This document shows positions 33,687 to 42,085 of a stretch of 64,000 nt of DNA, one piece after another. The stretch lies in assembly GCA_023417065.1 (NCBI GenBank), contig JAEZGH010000089.1, forward strand, positions 1-64,000. The letters run 5' to 3'. The notes under the pieces are model-generated. The model was not told the origin of the DNA, did not search any database, and saw nothing but the letters and a program-made list of their open reading frames with translations. The translations under genes were made by a program, and so were the position numbers. Source of the DNA: Bacteroidota bacterium (GTDB lineage: Bacteria; Bacteroidota; Bacteroidia; Cytophagales; Cyclobacteriaceae). Positions within the stretch are counted from its first letter, which is position 1, and each line of letters begins with the position of its first letter.

Positions 33687-36419
33687 ATGGACAAATATTC
33701 CTACATATCAAACGCCGACGTCGGGTACCTTGATCAGATGTACCAAAGTTACAAAGCCGATCCGCAATCGGTTGATGCCACATGGCAGAAGTTCTTTGAA
33801 GGATACGAGTTTTCACAACAGCGCTTCGGCGAGAATGGAAGTGGAGCTGCGGCTCGGGGCGAAGAATCGCATTCCATTAAAGAAACCCAGGTTCGAAACC
33901 TGATCTTTGCTTACCGGTCTTTTGGACACCTTAAATCGAAGACCAATCCCGTCCGTGAAAGACGGAATCACAACGTCAACCTCGATCACAAGAGTGTGGG
34001 TCTTACCGACGCAGACCTGGACACTGAATTTGACGTGGCATCCGAAATTGGAATGCCGCGCTCTACTCTGCGCAAGATTATAGAGAAACTTCAGGCCGTA
34101 TATCTTGGGCCCATAGGATTCGAACATAACTTCATCCGCAACGACGAGATTCGCGCGTGGTTATATGAAAAAATTGAAAAGGAATACTATTCCTATAACC
34201 CAAGCCAGGAAGAGAAGAAACGAATCCTCAGCAAGCTGAACGAAGCGGTGGTGTTCGAAAATTTCCTTCATACCAAGTTTATCGGTCAGAAGCGATTTTC
34301 ACTTGAGGGGGGCGAAAACACTATCCCGGCTTTACAGACTATTATTAATAAGGCAGCTGAGCTCGATGTAAAGGAAGTTGTAATTGGGATGGCCCACCGC
34401 GGCCGCCTCAACGTTCTTACCAATATTCTCGGAAAGACTTACGAGCAAATTTTCACCGAATTTGAAGGGAACGTAAGCCCCGACCAAACGATGGGTGATG
34501 GTGACGTGAAATATCACCTCGGATATTCAAGCCATATCAGCACACCGTCAGGGAAGAAGATATATGTAAAGCTCACGCCGAACCCTTCCCACCTCGAAGC
34601 CGTAGATCCGCTCGTATTAGGATACACCCGCGGTCAGATCGACGACGAATATAAAGGAGACGTTGCCAAGGGAATGGCCGTGCTTATCCATGGCGACGCT
34701 GCCGTAGCTGGTCAGGGTATCGTGTACGAAGTTGTGCAGATGTCAGGTCTGCAAGGATACACCACTGGTGGAACGATACATTTCGTAATCAATAACCAGG
34801 TTGGCTTTACTACCGACTACGATGATGCGCGAACAAGTATTTACTGTACCGACATCGCCAAGATTGTCGACGCACCGGTAATGCACGTAAACGGAGATGA
34901 TGCCGAAGCCGTGAGTTTCGCTGCTAATCTTGCTGTTGAATATCGTGTAAAGTATAAGAAGGATATCTTTATTGACCTGCTGTGTTATCGTCGTCACGGC
35001 CATAATGAAAGTGATGAGCCGAAATTCACTCAGCCCAAGCTGTACAATCTCATCGCGAAGCATCCTAATCCCCGCGAAGTATATGTGAAGAAACTTGTTG
35101 AAGGTGGGCAGGTAGACGCTGCGTTGGCGGAAGAACTCGATAAGAACTTCCGCAATCAGCTCCAGGACCGTCTCAATGAAGTTAAGCAGAAACCGTTACC
35201 TTATAAGCCTCAGAAGATTGAGGAAGAATGGGAGCAAATGCACTTTGCGAAGCCGGAAGATTTCGATAAGAATCCGGATACGTCGGTCAAGAATGATGTG
35301 ATTGAAAAAGTCGGAAAGGCTTTAACAACTATTCCCGACGGATTCAAGCCACTCAAGCAGATCGAGAAACTCCTCAAGGATCGCAGTACAGCCTTCTTTG
35401 AAGAGAAAGTGCTGGGATGGGCAGAAGCCGAATTGCTTGCCTACGGATCCCTTCTCCTCGAGAACATTCCTGTCCGGATGTCAGGACAGGATGTAAAGCG
35501 TGGTACGTTTTCTCACAGACACGCGTACTTCTTTGACGCGAACACGAACGCGCCGTATTGTGGTCTTGAGCACCTGGATAAGAATCAAGCTGCCTTCCAC
35601 ATCTATAACTCTCTGCTTTCCGAATTCGGCGTGTTGGGTTATGAATACGGGTATGCTATGTCATCACCGCGCGCACTGGTTATCTGGGAAGCTCAGTTTG
35701 GTGACTTTGTCAATGGGGCACAGGTAATAATCGATCAGTTCCTGTCAAGCGCCGAATCGAAATGGCAGCGCATGAACGGATTGGTGATGTTGTTGCCTCA
35801 CGGTTATGAAGGCCAGGGTCCGGAGCACTCGAGTGCACGTCCTGAGCGCTTCCTTCAACTGTATGCCGAGTACAACATGATCGTTGCCAATCCGACCACG
35901 CCGGCGAACTTCTTCCATTTACTGAGAAGACAGGTAATGTGGCATTTCCGCAAGCCGTGTATTGTATTTTCACCTAAGTCACTGCTGCGTCATCCCGCGG
36001 TTATTTCTCCGGTCAGTGAATTCACCGATGGCTCATTCCGCGAAGTGATCGACGATGCTAAAGCATCCCCGAAAGAAGTAACGCGCGTAGTGCTTTGCTC
36101 TGGCAAGATTTATTATGATCTGCTCGAAGCGCAGCAGAAGAGAAAGGCCAAGGATACGGCTATCGTGCGCGTGGAACAACTCGCTCCGTTCCCGGAGAAA
36201 CATATCAAGGCAATCATCAAAAAATACAAGGAGGCGAAACTCGTATGGGTGCAGGAAGAACCTGCGAACATGGGGTATCAGTCGTTCATTCAGCGCATGA
36301 TGCCTAAGCAGAATATTGAGTACATCTCACGGAAAGCAAGTGCATCGCCTGCAACTGGTTACTCGAAGATTCACAAGGTTGAACAGGACAAGATCATTCA
36401 GAAGGCATTTGAAATCTGA
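33687..36419 (+). CDS. sucA: 2-oxoglutarate dehydrogenase E1 component
   Basis: The thiamine-diphosphate subunit that decarboxylates 2-oxoglutarate and passes the succinyl group to the E2 lipoyl arm in the TCA cycle. The 910-residue protein starts with the E2-binding segment YLDQMYQSYKADPQSVDATWQKFFEGY. It has RFSLEGGENTIPAL, GMAHRGRLNVL, LTPNPSHLEAVDPLVLG, the ThDP motif IHGDAAVAGQGIVYE through VINNQVGFTT, CYRRHGHNESDEP, the transketolase-like region WEAQFGDFVNGAQVIIDQF, LPHGYEGQGPEHSSARPERFLQL and the C-terminal WVQEEPANMG. Length is typical. It is first in sucA-sucB-lpdA, 51 bp before sucB. Confidence 0.97.
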   Translation: MDKYSYISNADVGYLDQMYQSYKADPQSVDATWQKFFEGYEFSQQRFGENGSGAAARGEESHSIKETQVRNLIFAYRSFGHLKSKTNPVRERRNHNVNLDHKSVGLTDADLDTEFDVASEIGMPRSTLRKIIEKLQAVYLGPIGFEHNFIRNDEIRAWLYEKIEKEYYSYNPSQEEKKRILSKLNEAVVFENFLHTKFIGQKRFSLEGGENTIPALQTIINKAAELDVKEVVIGMAHRGRLNVLTNILGKTYEQIFTEFEGNVSPDQTMGDGDVKYHLGYSSHISTPSGKKIYVKLTPNPSHLEAVDPLVLGYTRGQIDDEYKGDVAKGMAVLIHGDAAVAGQGIVYEVVQMSGLQGYTTGGTIHFVINNQVGFTTDYDDARTSIYCTDIAKIVDAPVMHVNGDDAEAVSFAANLAVEYRVKYKKDIFIDLLCYRRHGHNESDEPKFTQPKLYNLIAKHPNPREVYVKKLVEGGQVDAALAEELDKNFRNQLQDRLNEVKQKPLPYKPQKIEEEWEQMHFAKPEDFDKNPDTSVKNDVIEKVGKALTTIPDGFKPLKQIEKLLKDRSTAFFEEKVLGWAEAELLAYGSLLLENIPVRMSGQDVKRGTFSHRHAYFFDANTNAPYCGLEHLDKNQAAFHIYNSLLSEFGVLGYEYGYAMSSPRALVIWEAQFGDFVNGAQVIIDQFLSSAESKWQRMNGLVMLLPHGYEGQGPEHSSARPERFLQLYAEYNMIVANPTTPANFFHLLRRQVMWHFRKPCIVFSPKSLLRHPAVISPVSEFTDGSFREVIDDAKASPKEVTRVVLCSGKIYYDLLEAQQKRKAKDTAIVRVEQLAPFPEKHIKAIIKKYKEAKLVWVQEEPANMGYQSFIQRMMPKQNIEYISRKASASPATGYSKIHKVEQDKIIQKAFEI

Positions 36420-36470
36420 GTGACAAGGAGACTCTAAAACGAAATCCACATCAAAAAAGAAATAGGTTAA

Positions 36471-37988
36471 ATGGCATATCAAGTTAAAGTACCCACAGTT
36501 GGGGAGTCGATCTCAGAGGTTACAATCGCCAACTGGTTTAAGAAGGACGGCGACGTAGTGAAGCTTGACGAAGTGATTGCCGAGCTGGAATCAGATAAGG
36601 CTACTTTCGAGCTCACGGCACAAAGTGCGGGTGTCCTGAAAATCCTGAAACAACAGGGGGAAACGGTGCCAATCGGTGAAGTCATCTGCGAGATAGCTGA
36701 AGGGGCGCAGGCATCAGCGCCAGCTGCTGAACCGGCCAAGGCTTCGGCGGCTAAGAAAGAAAATGCCGGTCCTAAAGCGACTGGTGAAATAAAGGAAATG
36801 AAAGTTCCGGCAGTCGGTGAATCGATCACGGAAGTTACGATTTCAACATGGCTGAAGAAGGATGGCGACTTTGTGAAGCTTGATGAAATTATTGCAGAGG
36901 TGGAATCCGATAAAGCCACGTTTGAACTTCCTGCAGAAGCAAATGGTGTGTTGCGGATTGTCGCAAAAGAAAAGGAGACTTTGCCGATCGGAGGACTGAT
37001 ATGCCGTATTGAAGTAGCCGAAGGCGCTCCTGCTGCCAAAGAAGCGCCTGCCGCGGAAACACCAACTTCCGCTCCTGCCGCAAAGGGCACGAATTATGCA
37101 GCTGGTCATCCTTCTCCCGCAGCGGCTAAGATCCTGGATGAAAAAGGAATTCCAGCCAATCAGGTTCAAGGTTCAGGTGTCGGAGGTCGGATAACAAAAG
37201 ACGATGCTCAAAAAGCGAAAGCCTCTGCTCCCGAAAAAGCGGATAAGGCTGCACCCTCGGGCCCTCCGACCATTTCGGTTGGCGGCAGTCGCGACGAGCG
37301 CCGTGAGAAGATGACATCGCTGCGCAAGACCATTGCACGCCGCCTTGTTTCAGTAAAGAACGAAACGGCGATGCTCACTACGTTCAACGAAGTGGACATG
37401 AAACCGGTGATGGATCTTCGAAGCAGATACAAAGACAAGTTCAAGGAAAAATATGGCGTAGGTCTGGGCTTCATGTCATTCTTTGCCAAAGCAGTATGCG
37501 CTGCTTTGAAGGAGTTCCCGGCCGTGAATGCTTCCATTGACAAAGACGAAATCATTTACCACGATTATTGCGATATCTCAATCGCGGTATCAACACCAAG
37601 AGGTCTGGTAGTACCTGTGATCCGCAACGCTGACCAGCTTAGCTTTGCCCAGATCGAAAGTGAAGTGATCCGACTGGCTACGCGTGGACGTGATGGAAAG
37701 CTGTCTATCGATGAAATGACGGGAGGAACCTTCTCGATCACAAATGGTGGTGTTTTCGGGTCAATGCTGTCAACGCCGATCATCAACCCTCCGCAATCGG
37801 CGATCCTTGGAATGCACAACATCGTTGAACGGCCAGTGGTAGTTAAAGGCGAAGTTGTGGTACGACCAATCATGTATGTCGCGCTGTCGTATGATCACCG
37901 CATCGTCGATGGTCGTGAATCGGTGAGTTTCCTCGTCCGTGTGAAGGAAATGCTTGAAGATCCGGGTCGCTTGATCCTGGGCGTTTAA
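36471..37988 (+). CDS. sucB: 2-oxoglutarate dehydrogenase E2 (dihydrolipoyl succinyltransferase) with two lipoyl domains
   Basis: Carries the succinyl group on lipoyl-lysine and transfers it to CoA. The 505-residue protein has two lipoyl domains in tandem (about 1-77 and 106-182), each with VGESI-E-VTI and ESDKATFEL, where the Lys is lipoylated. Ala/Pro-rich linkers follow, then an E3-binding domain (HPSPAAAKILDEKGI, GSGVGGRITKDD) and the catalytic domain with SYDHRIVDGRESVSFL (His and Asp) at the end. E. coli SucB has one lipoyl domain; two are seen in other lineages. The duplicate gives a DNA repeat at about 36478-36620 / 36800-36940. Lipoylation would need LipA, encoded at 60998-61882. Confidence 0.95.
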   Translation: MAYQVKVPTVGESISEVTIANWFKKDGDVVKLDEVIAELESDKATFELTAQSAGVLKILKQQGETVPIGEVICEIAEGAQASAPAAEPAKASAAKKENAGPKATGEIKEMKVPAVGESITEVTISTWLKKDGDFVKLDEIIAEVESDKATFELPAEANGVLRIVAKEKETLPIGGLICRIEVAEGAPAAKEAPAAETPTSAPAAKGTNYAAGHPSPAAAKILDEKGIPANQVQGSGVGGRITKDDAQKAKASAPEKADKAAPSGPPTISVGGSRDERREKMTSLRKTIARRLVSVKNETAMLTTFNEVDMKPVMDLRSRYKDKFKEKYGVGLGFMSFFAKAVCAALKEFPAVNASIDKDEIIYHDYCDISIAVSTPRGLVVPVIRNADQLSFAQIESEVIRLATRGRDGKLSIDEMTGGTFSITNGGVFGSMLSTPIINPPQSAILGMHNIVERPVVVKGEVVVRPIMYVALSYDHRIVDGRESVSFLVRVKEMLEDPGRLILGV

Positions 37989-38049
37989 GTTACCTGGATT
38001 TGGGAACGATTCTGATTCTGTACATCATTCAACGATTTAAGAAATTACT

Positions 38050-39450
38050 ATGCAATATAACGTCACGGTTATTGGTTCAGGTCCTGGCGGATACGTCGCC
38101 GCGATCCGTTGTGCGCAGCTTGGTTTTAAAACAGCCATCATTGAAAAATATGATACACTTGGAGGTACCTGCCTTAACGTAGGATGTATTCCAAGTAAGG
38201 CACTTCTTGATTCTTCCGAGCACTTCATCAATGCTAAGGAACACTTCCAGGAACACGGGATTGAAATTCCTGCGCCGAAAGTAAATCTTTCGCAGATGAT
38301 CACGCGCAAAGCCGGAGTTGTGAAATCGAACGTCGACGGCATTGCGTACCTGATGAAAAAGAACAAAATCGACGTTCATCACGGTGTCGGTTCGTTCGTG
38401 GATAAGAATACAATTAAGATTACCGGCAAAGACGGAAAGGAAACTACCATTACGTCTGAGAAGATAATTATTGCAACTGGTTCAAAGCCCACACCGCTTC
38501 CGTTTGCTCCGTTCGACAAAAAACGAATCATCTCCAGTACAGAAGCATTGGAACTGAAAGAAGTCCCGAAGCATCTTATTGTGATTGGTGGTGGCGTAAT
38601 CGGAATGGAACTTGGTTCTGTCTATGCGCGCCTGGGCGCCAGGGTGTCGGTTGTTGAGTACCTCGACAGCTTGATACCAACCATGGACGGAACGATGGGT
38701 AAGGAGCTTCTTAAGATCACGAAGAAACTTGGTATTGAAGTTTACCTCGGCCACAAGGTCACTGCCGTGGAAAGCAAAGGCAAGGAAGTAACGGTAAAAG
38801 CTGAGCCTAAGAACGGAGGAGATGCGATCTCCCTTGCAGGAGATTACTGCCTTGTAAGCATTGGTCGCCGTCCTTATACGGAAGGTCTTGGCCTTGATAA
38901 GGTAGGCATCGAAACAGTTAAAGGTCAGATTTCGGTTGATGATCACCTCAGAACCAAGGTGGATAACATCTATGCAATTGGAGATGTTGTTCGCGGAGCG
39001 ATGCTTGCCCATAAGGCAGAAGAAGAAGGGGTAATGGTAGCTGAACAGCTCGCAGGGCAGAAACCTCATATAAACTATCTGCTTATCCCTGGTGTGGTGT
39101 ACACGTGGCCGGAGGTGGCAAGTGTGGGTTACACAGAAGAGCAGCTGAAGGAACAAGGCAGAGCTTATAAGGTTGGATCATTTCCATACAAGGCACTTGG
39201 GCGCGCCCGTGCAAGCATGGATACCGATGGCCTTGTAAAGGTTCTTGCTGATAAGGCTACGGATGAAATTCTTGGGGTCCATATTATTGGAGCCCGTGCT
39301 GCCGATATGATCGCCGCTGCTGTAACGGCAATGGAGTTCAGAGCATCTGCGGAGGATGTTTCAAGGATGTCGCATGCACACCCGACATATATGGAGGCGT
39401 TCAAGGAAGCCTGTCTCGCGGCGACTGAAAACCGCCCGATACATTTATAG
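38050..39450 (+). CDS. lpdA: Dihydrolipoyl dehydrogenase (E3)
   Basis: Reoxidises the dihydrolipoyl arm and reduces NAD+. The 466-residue flavoprotein has the FAD loop IGSGPGGYVAAIR, the redox disulfide GGTCLNVGCIPSKALL, the NAD loop VIGGGVIGMELGSVYARLGA, the second FAD motif IYAIGDVVRGAMLAHKAEEEG, and the C-terminal MSHAHPTYMEAFKEA with the catalytic His/Glu pair. It lies 61 bp after sucB, so it serves 2-oxoglutarate dehydrogenase; whether it also serves pyruvate dehydrogenase and the glycine cleavage system (GcvH is in the window) cannot be told here. Confidence 0.97.
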   Translation: MQYNVTVIGSGPGGYVAAIRCAQLGFKTAIIEKYDTLGGTCLNVGCIPSKALLDSSEHFINAKEHFQEHGIEIPAPKVNLSQMITRKAGVVKSNVDGIAYLMKKNKIDVHHGVGSFVDKNTIKITGKDGKETTITSEKIIIATGSKPTPLPFAPFDKKRIISSTEALELKEVPKHLIVIGGGVIGMELGSVYARLGARVSVVEYLDSLIPTMDGTMGKELLKITKKLGIEVYLGHKVTAVESKGKEVTVKAEPKNGGDAISLAGDYCLVSIGRRPYTEGLGLDKVGIETVKGQISVDDHLRTKVDNIYAIGDVVRGAMLAHKAEEEGVMVAEQLAGQKPHINYLLIPGVVYTWPEVASVGYTEEQLKEQGRAYKVGSFPYKALGRARASMDTDGLVKVLADKATDEILGVHIIGARAADMIAAAVTAMEFRASAEDVSRMSHAHPTYMEAFKEACLAATENRPIHL

Positions 39451-39472
39451 GGACCGGTTTTACTATCATTCT

Positions 39473-39500
39473 AAAAGCACCGTAAAACGGTGCTTTTTTT
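39473..39500. terminator. Terminator of sucA-sucB-lpdA
   Basis: AAAAGCACCGT pairs with ACGGTGCTTTT around a short loop, with a T tract after it. It is symmetric and touches the stop codon of the convergent DUF4105 gene, so it may serve both. Confidence 0.85.
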
Positions 39501-40656
39501 ATCTCAGCCTGTATTCCGTAAAAGCCCGCAACCCTTGTGAAATCACTATGGGAATAAGGGCATAGTGAAGTTTTTGCGGCAAGCCAAACCACGTGATCAA
39601 CAGGATGAGTGACAGTACGGCTACGACTCCAAAATAATACTTCAGCCATGTGGGATTTCTGAGGAATGCCATCACAGCCACGAGATGCAACGGCAGCGCC
39701 CAGAGAATATTAAGGTTTCTTGCGGCTGCATTGTGATCCGTAAGGAACCACAGGAAAAACAAAAGCACCCCAATCAATCCGGTTACACCGAATAAGATTA
39801 CGTCAAACCACTTTGAAATGCTTTTGCGACGGAGGTCGCGATACGTGACGAATATCGCCACGAGAAGAAAACATGAGAACACGATCAACGGTGTATATAC
39901 ACGTTTCGTGGCTACCTGATCACGCGAATCGTGAATAAGGTTTTTCGTTTTTACAGCAGGTACTTCCTCTCCGTTGCGTCGGATGAATGCGTTGTCGAAA
40001 GCGGATTCAACATAGTCGGGGAGGAACATGTACTCGGCGGGCGTTGCCTTTTTATCCATTGGAAGACCGAGGCAAATATCAATTCCAAGGTCACCCCATG
40101 GCTGCTCCTTGAGGTATATATCGGTGAGCTCTCGAATCGTGTAATCCGTGGTAATGTAAGAACCATCGAATCGGATGTCTTCGCCCAAAACGTGAGCAAC
40201 TACGTCGCGCATCTTGGTGGCGCAATTGTCGTAGAAGTAATCATACCGGTAATGCCTGTTCTGAGGAAGTGAATTCCATTGGAGATAGTCGAACATTTTT
40301 TGTTTTTGCGCCTGTGTCAGATTCAACACCTGCTCATGCACATATCGGTCTGCTGCAACATAATGTTCTTCGAAACTTTGGTAGTCGTAAACGCCTAATT
40401 GATAGTAAAGATATCCACGGGCGAAATTCAGGTAGAAATTGGGCTGATTAAAGCTGAAGACGCCATAATTATAGGCTGCATCGTACCCGTTTTGTGGATC
40501 GTAAACCCGGAATGAGCTGTGGCCAAAGGCTGAATATAATTCGCCCTGAAAAGGGCCGCAGGTAATGATCGAGATTTCTGCCTGGTCGGATAGCCGAAAG
40601 TTTTGTCCTAACGAGAGAAATGGTACCAGGAGAAAAATGCTGAGAATTCTTTTCAT
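39499..40656 (-). CDS. DUF4105 domain membrane protein
   Basis: A 385-residue protein. The ATG at 40656 (MKRILSIFLLVPFLSLGQNF) gives a signal peptide; the frame runs to 40746 but that part is charged and not signal-like. Residues about 25-260 form the DUF4105 (Lnb-N-terminal-like) domain, recognisable by ITCGPFQGELYSAFGHSSFRVYD, YNYGVFSFNQPNFYLNFARGYLYYQLG, YDYFYDNCATKMRDVV and the aromatic-rich pattern. The Gly-His-Ser and Asn-Cys-Ala motifs suggest a papain/NlpC-like hydrolase fold, an inference. Four to five membrane helices follow (about 262-375). Substrate unknown. It is divergent from the radical SAM gene. Confidence 0.8.
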   Translation of the reverse strand: MKRILSIFLLVPFLSLGQNFRLSDQAEISIITCGPFQGELYSAFGHSSFRVYDPQNGYDAAYNYGVFSFNQPNFYLNFARGYLYYQLGVYDYQSFEEHYVAADRYVHEQVLNLTQAQKQKMFDYLQWNSLPQNRHYRYDYFYDNCATKMRDVVAHVLGEDIRFDGSYITTDYTIRELTDIYLKEQPWGDLGIDICLGLPMDKKATPAEYMFLPDYVESAFDNAFIRRNGEEVPAVKTKNLIHDSRDQVATKRVYTPLIVFSCFLLVAIFVTYRDLRRKSISKWFDVILFGVTGLIGVLLFFLWFLTDHNAAARNLNILWALPLHLVAVMAFLRNPTWLKYYFGVVAVLSLILLITWFGLPQKLHYALIPIVISQGLRAFTEYRLR

Positions 40657-40674
40657 AATTTTCGAAACGCTTTC

Positions 40675-40682
40675 GAAAGATA
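40675..40682 (-). promoter_or_regulatory. Possible -7 element of the DUF4105 gene (TATCTTTC)
   Basis: One mismatch from TAnnTTTG on the minus strand, 18 bases upstream of the ATG at 40656. It supports that start over the one at 40746. Confidence 0.4.
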
Positions 40683-40706
40683 ACGACAAATCCTGATCTT
40701 GCCCGT

Positions 40707-41729
40707 ATGCCCGGAAGGTGGAACGACCAGATAAATCTTGCCTCAAAGTTGACGTTGAAGAAATCTATCAATATGGTGCGGGTTTTGTCGAGCTTTTACA
40801 GGTCTAGGACTACAGGTCGGCCTCTGATCAAGGGTTTACCCATCGCGCTGTCCATAGAACCCACAACGTCGTGCAACCTGCGTTGTCCTGAGTGCCCCAG
40901 TGGACTGCGGTCGTTTACGCGTCCTACAGGCATGCTCACCCGCGAGCTGTTTCAAAAAACTATTGATGAACTGAAAGACACGCTAACCTGGTTGACGTTC
41001 TACTTCCAGGGTGAGCCCTATTTGCATCCAAGGTTTACGGAGATGGTCGAATATGCTTCGTCCCGTGGTATCTATACATCGACCTCAACAAACGCGCACT
41101 TTCTCAAGGACGACACCGCCCAAAAAACAGTAGCCTCGGGGTTGGATCGTCTTATCATTTCCATAGATGGCATAACCCAGGCGTCCTATGAATCGTACCG
41201 TGTGGGTGGATCTCTCGGGAAGGTTCTCGACGGGACTTCCAAAATCGTGGAGTGGAAAAGGAAAATGAAATCGCGTACGCCTCATGTCGTGTTTCAATTC
41301 CTGGTCGTAAGGCAGAATGAACACGAGATCCCTGAAGTTTACCGACTTGCAAAAAAGTTGGGCGTCGATGACGTAGTGCTGAAAACTGCTCAGATTTACG
41401 ATTTTGAAAAAGGTTCGCCGCTGTTACCGGTAAATGAGAAATACTCACGCTATCGAAAAGGTGCAGACGGGCGTTACCGCATAAAAAACGAGTTACTCAA
41501 CCATTGCTGGAAAATGTGGCATAGCAGTGTTGTGACCTGGGATGGAAAGGTAGTGCCATGCTGTTTTGATAAAGATGCCCGGTTTCAGATGGGGGATCTC
41601 AATAAAAACTCTTTTCACGAAATCTGGTTTAATCGGGAGTATCAAAATTTCCGATCCACATTGCTGGGCTCCCGCAATGAAATTGAGATTTGCCGGAATT
41701 GTACAGAGGGTACGAAGGTATGGGCTTAA
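40707..41729 (+). CDS. Radical SAM/SPASM domain protein
   Basis: A 340-residue iron-sulfur enzyme. CNLRCPEC (Cys56, Cys60, Cys63) binds the SAM-reducing 4Fe-4S cluster, and TFYFQGEPYLHPRF and LIISIDGITQASYESYRVGG are the usual barrel strands. The C-terminal SPASM region has HCWKMWHSSVVTWDGKVVPCCFDKD and ICRNCTEG, five Cys that can hold auxiliary clusters. SPASM enzymes modify peptides or act on other substrates; no precursor peptide is seen nearby. A later ATG at 40773 would trim 22 poorly conserved residues and is a real alternative. The stop codon abuts that of the convergent small Cys-rich gene. The product cannot be predicted. Confidence 0.85.
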   Translation: MPGRWNDQINLASKLTLKKSINMVRVLSSFYRSRTTGRPLIKGLPIALSIEPTTSCNLRCPECPSGLRSFTRPTGMLTRELFQKTIDELKDTLTWLTFYFQGEPYLHPRFTEMVEYASSRGIYTSTSTNAHFLKDDTAQKTVASGLDRLIISIDGITQASYESYRVGGSLGKVLDGTSKIVEWKRKMKSRTPHVVFQFLVVRQNEHEIPEVYRLAKKLGVDDVVLKTAQIYDFEKGSPLLPVNEKYSRYRKGADGRYRIKNELLNHCWKMWHSSVVTWDGKVVPCCFDKDARFQMGDLNKNSFHEIWFNREYQNFRSTLLGSRNEIEICRNCTEGTKVWA

Positions 41730-41897
41730 TCAGCCCTTGCGGCTTTCTATTTCTTTGGAAATCTTGCTAAAATCGATGGAACACTTCCCGCACCCCTGTG
41801 AACAGCCAGACCGGCTTTGAAAGCCCTGATAGATCATCCTTCCAACGTAGGCGACGGCCCAAAGAAAGACGATCAGGATAATGAAGTTTTGAACCAT
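41730..41897 (-). CDS. 55-residue Cys-rich single-pass membrane protein (FeoB-associated type)
   Basis: A very short gene. It starts MVQNFIILIVFLWAVAYVG, a single membrane helix, then a basic turn and a Cys cluster GCSQGCGKCS (Cys32, Cys36, Cys39), ending in a charged tail. This plan matches the FeoB-associated Cys-rich membrane protein family, found beside ferrous iron transporters and thought to bind metal. No feoA or feoB gene is in the window. Its stop (41730-41732) directly abuts the radical SAM stop. A perfect TAnnTTTG (41901-41908) lies only three bases upstream of the ATG, implying a leaderless message or chance. The three-Cys motif and clean reading frame argue for a real gene. Confidence 0.7.
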   Translation of the reverse strand: MVQNFIILIVFLWAVAYVGRMIYQGFQSRSGCSQGCGKCSIDFSKISKEIESRKG

Positions 41898-42085
41898 GGT
41901 CAAATTTAATAAGCTTTTTCATTGTAACCGATCCAGCCACAGATTCGTTCTCAAATCGTCCGCATACGAACAATAAAAACGGCATTTTGTACACCTGAAA
42001 GCCGGAAATCGCTTTCCCTGCAATAAATAAGCCGATTCGCTGACTGGCATTCTCTTGGTCATTGCGTACGACATACAATAAGACT

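Noticed and set aside
36479..37090. A 203-residue open frame on the minus strand inside sucB
   Set aside because: It is the antisense of the two lipoyl domains, low in complexity (Ser/Thr/Ala-rich) and repeats with them. sucB itself has full family motifs.
38482..39156. A 224-residue minus-strand frame inside lpdA
   Set aside because: It lies wholly within a well-supported dihydrolipoyl dehydrogenase gene, and its sequence shows no family pattern.
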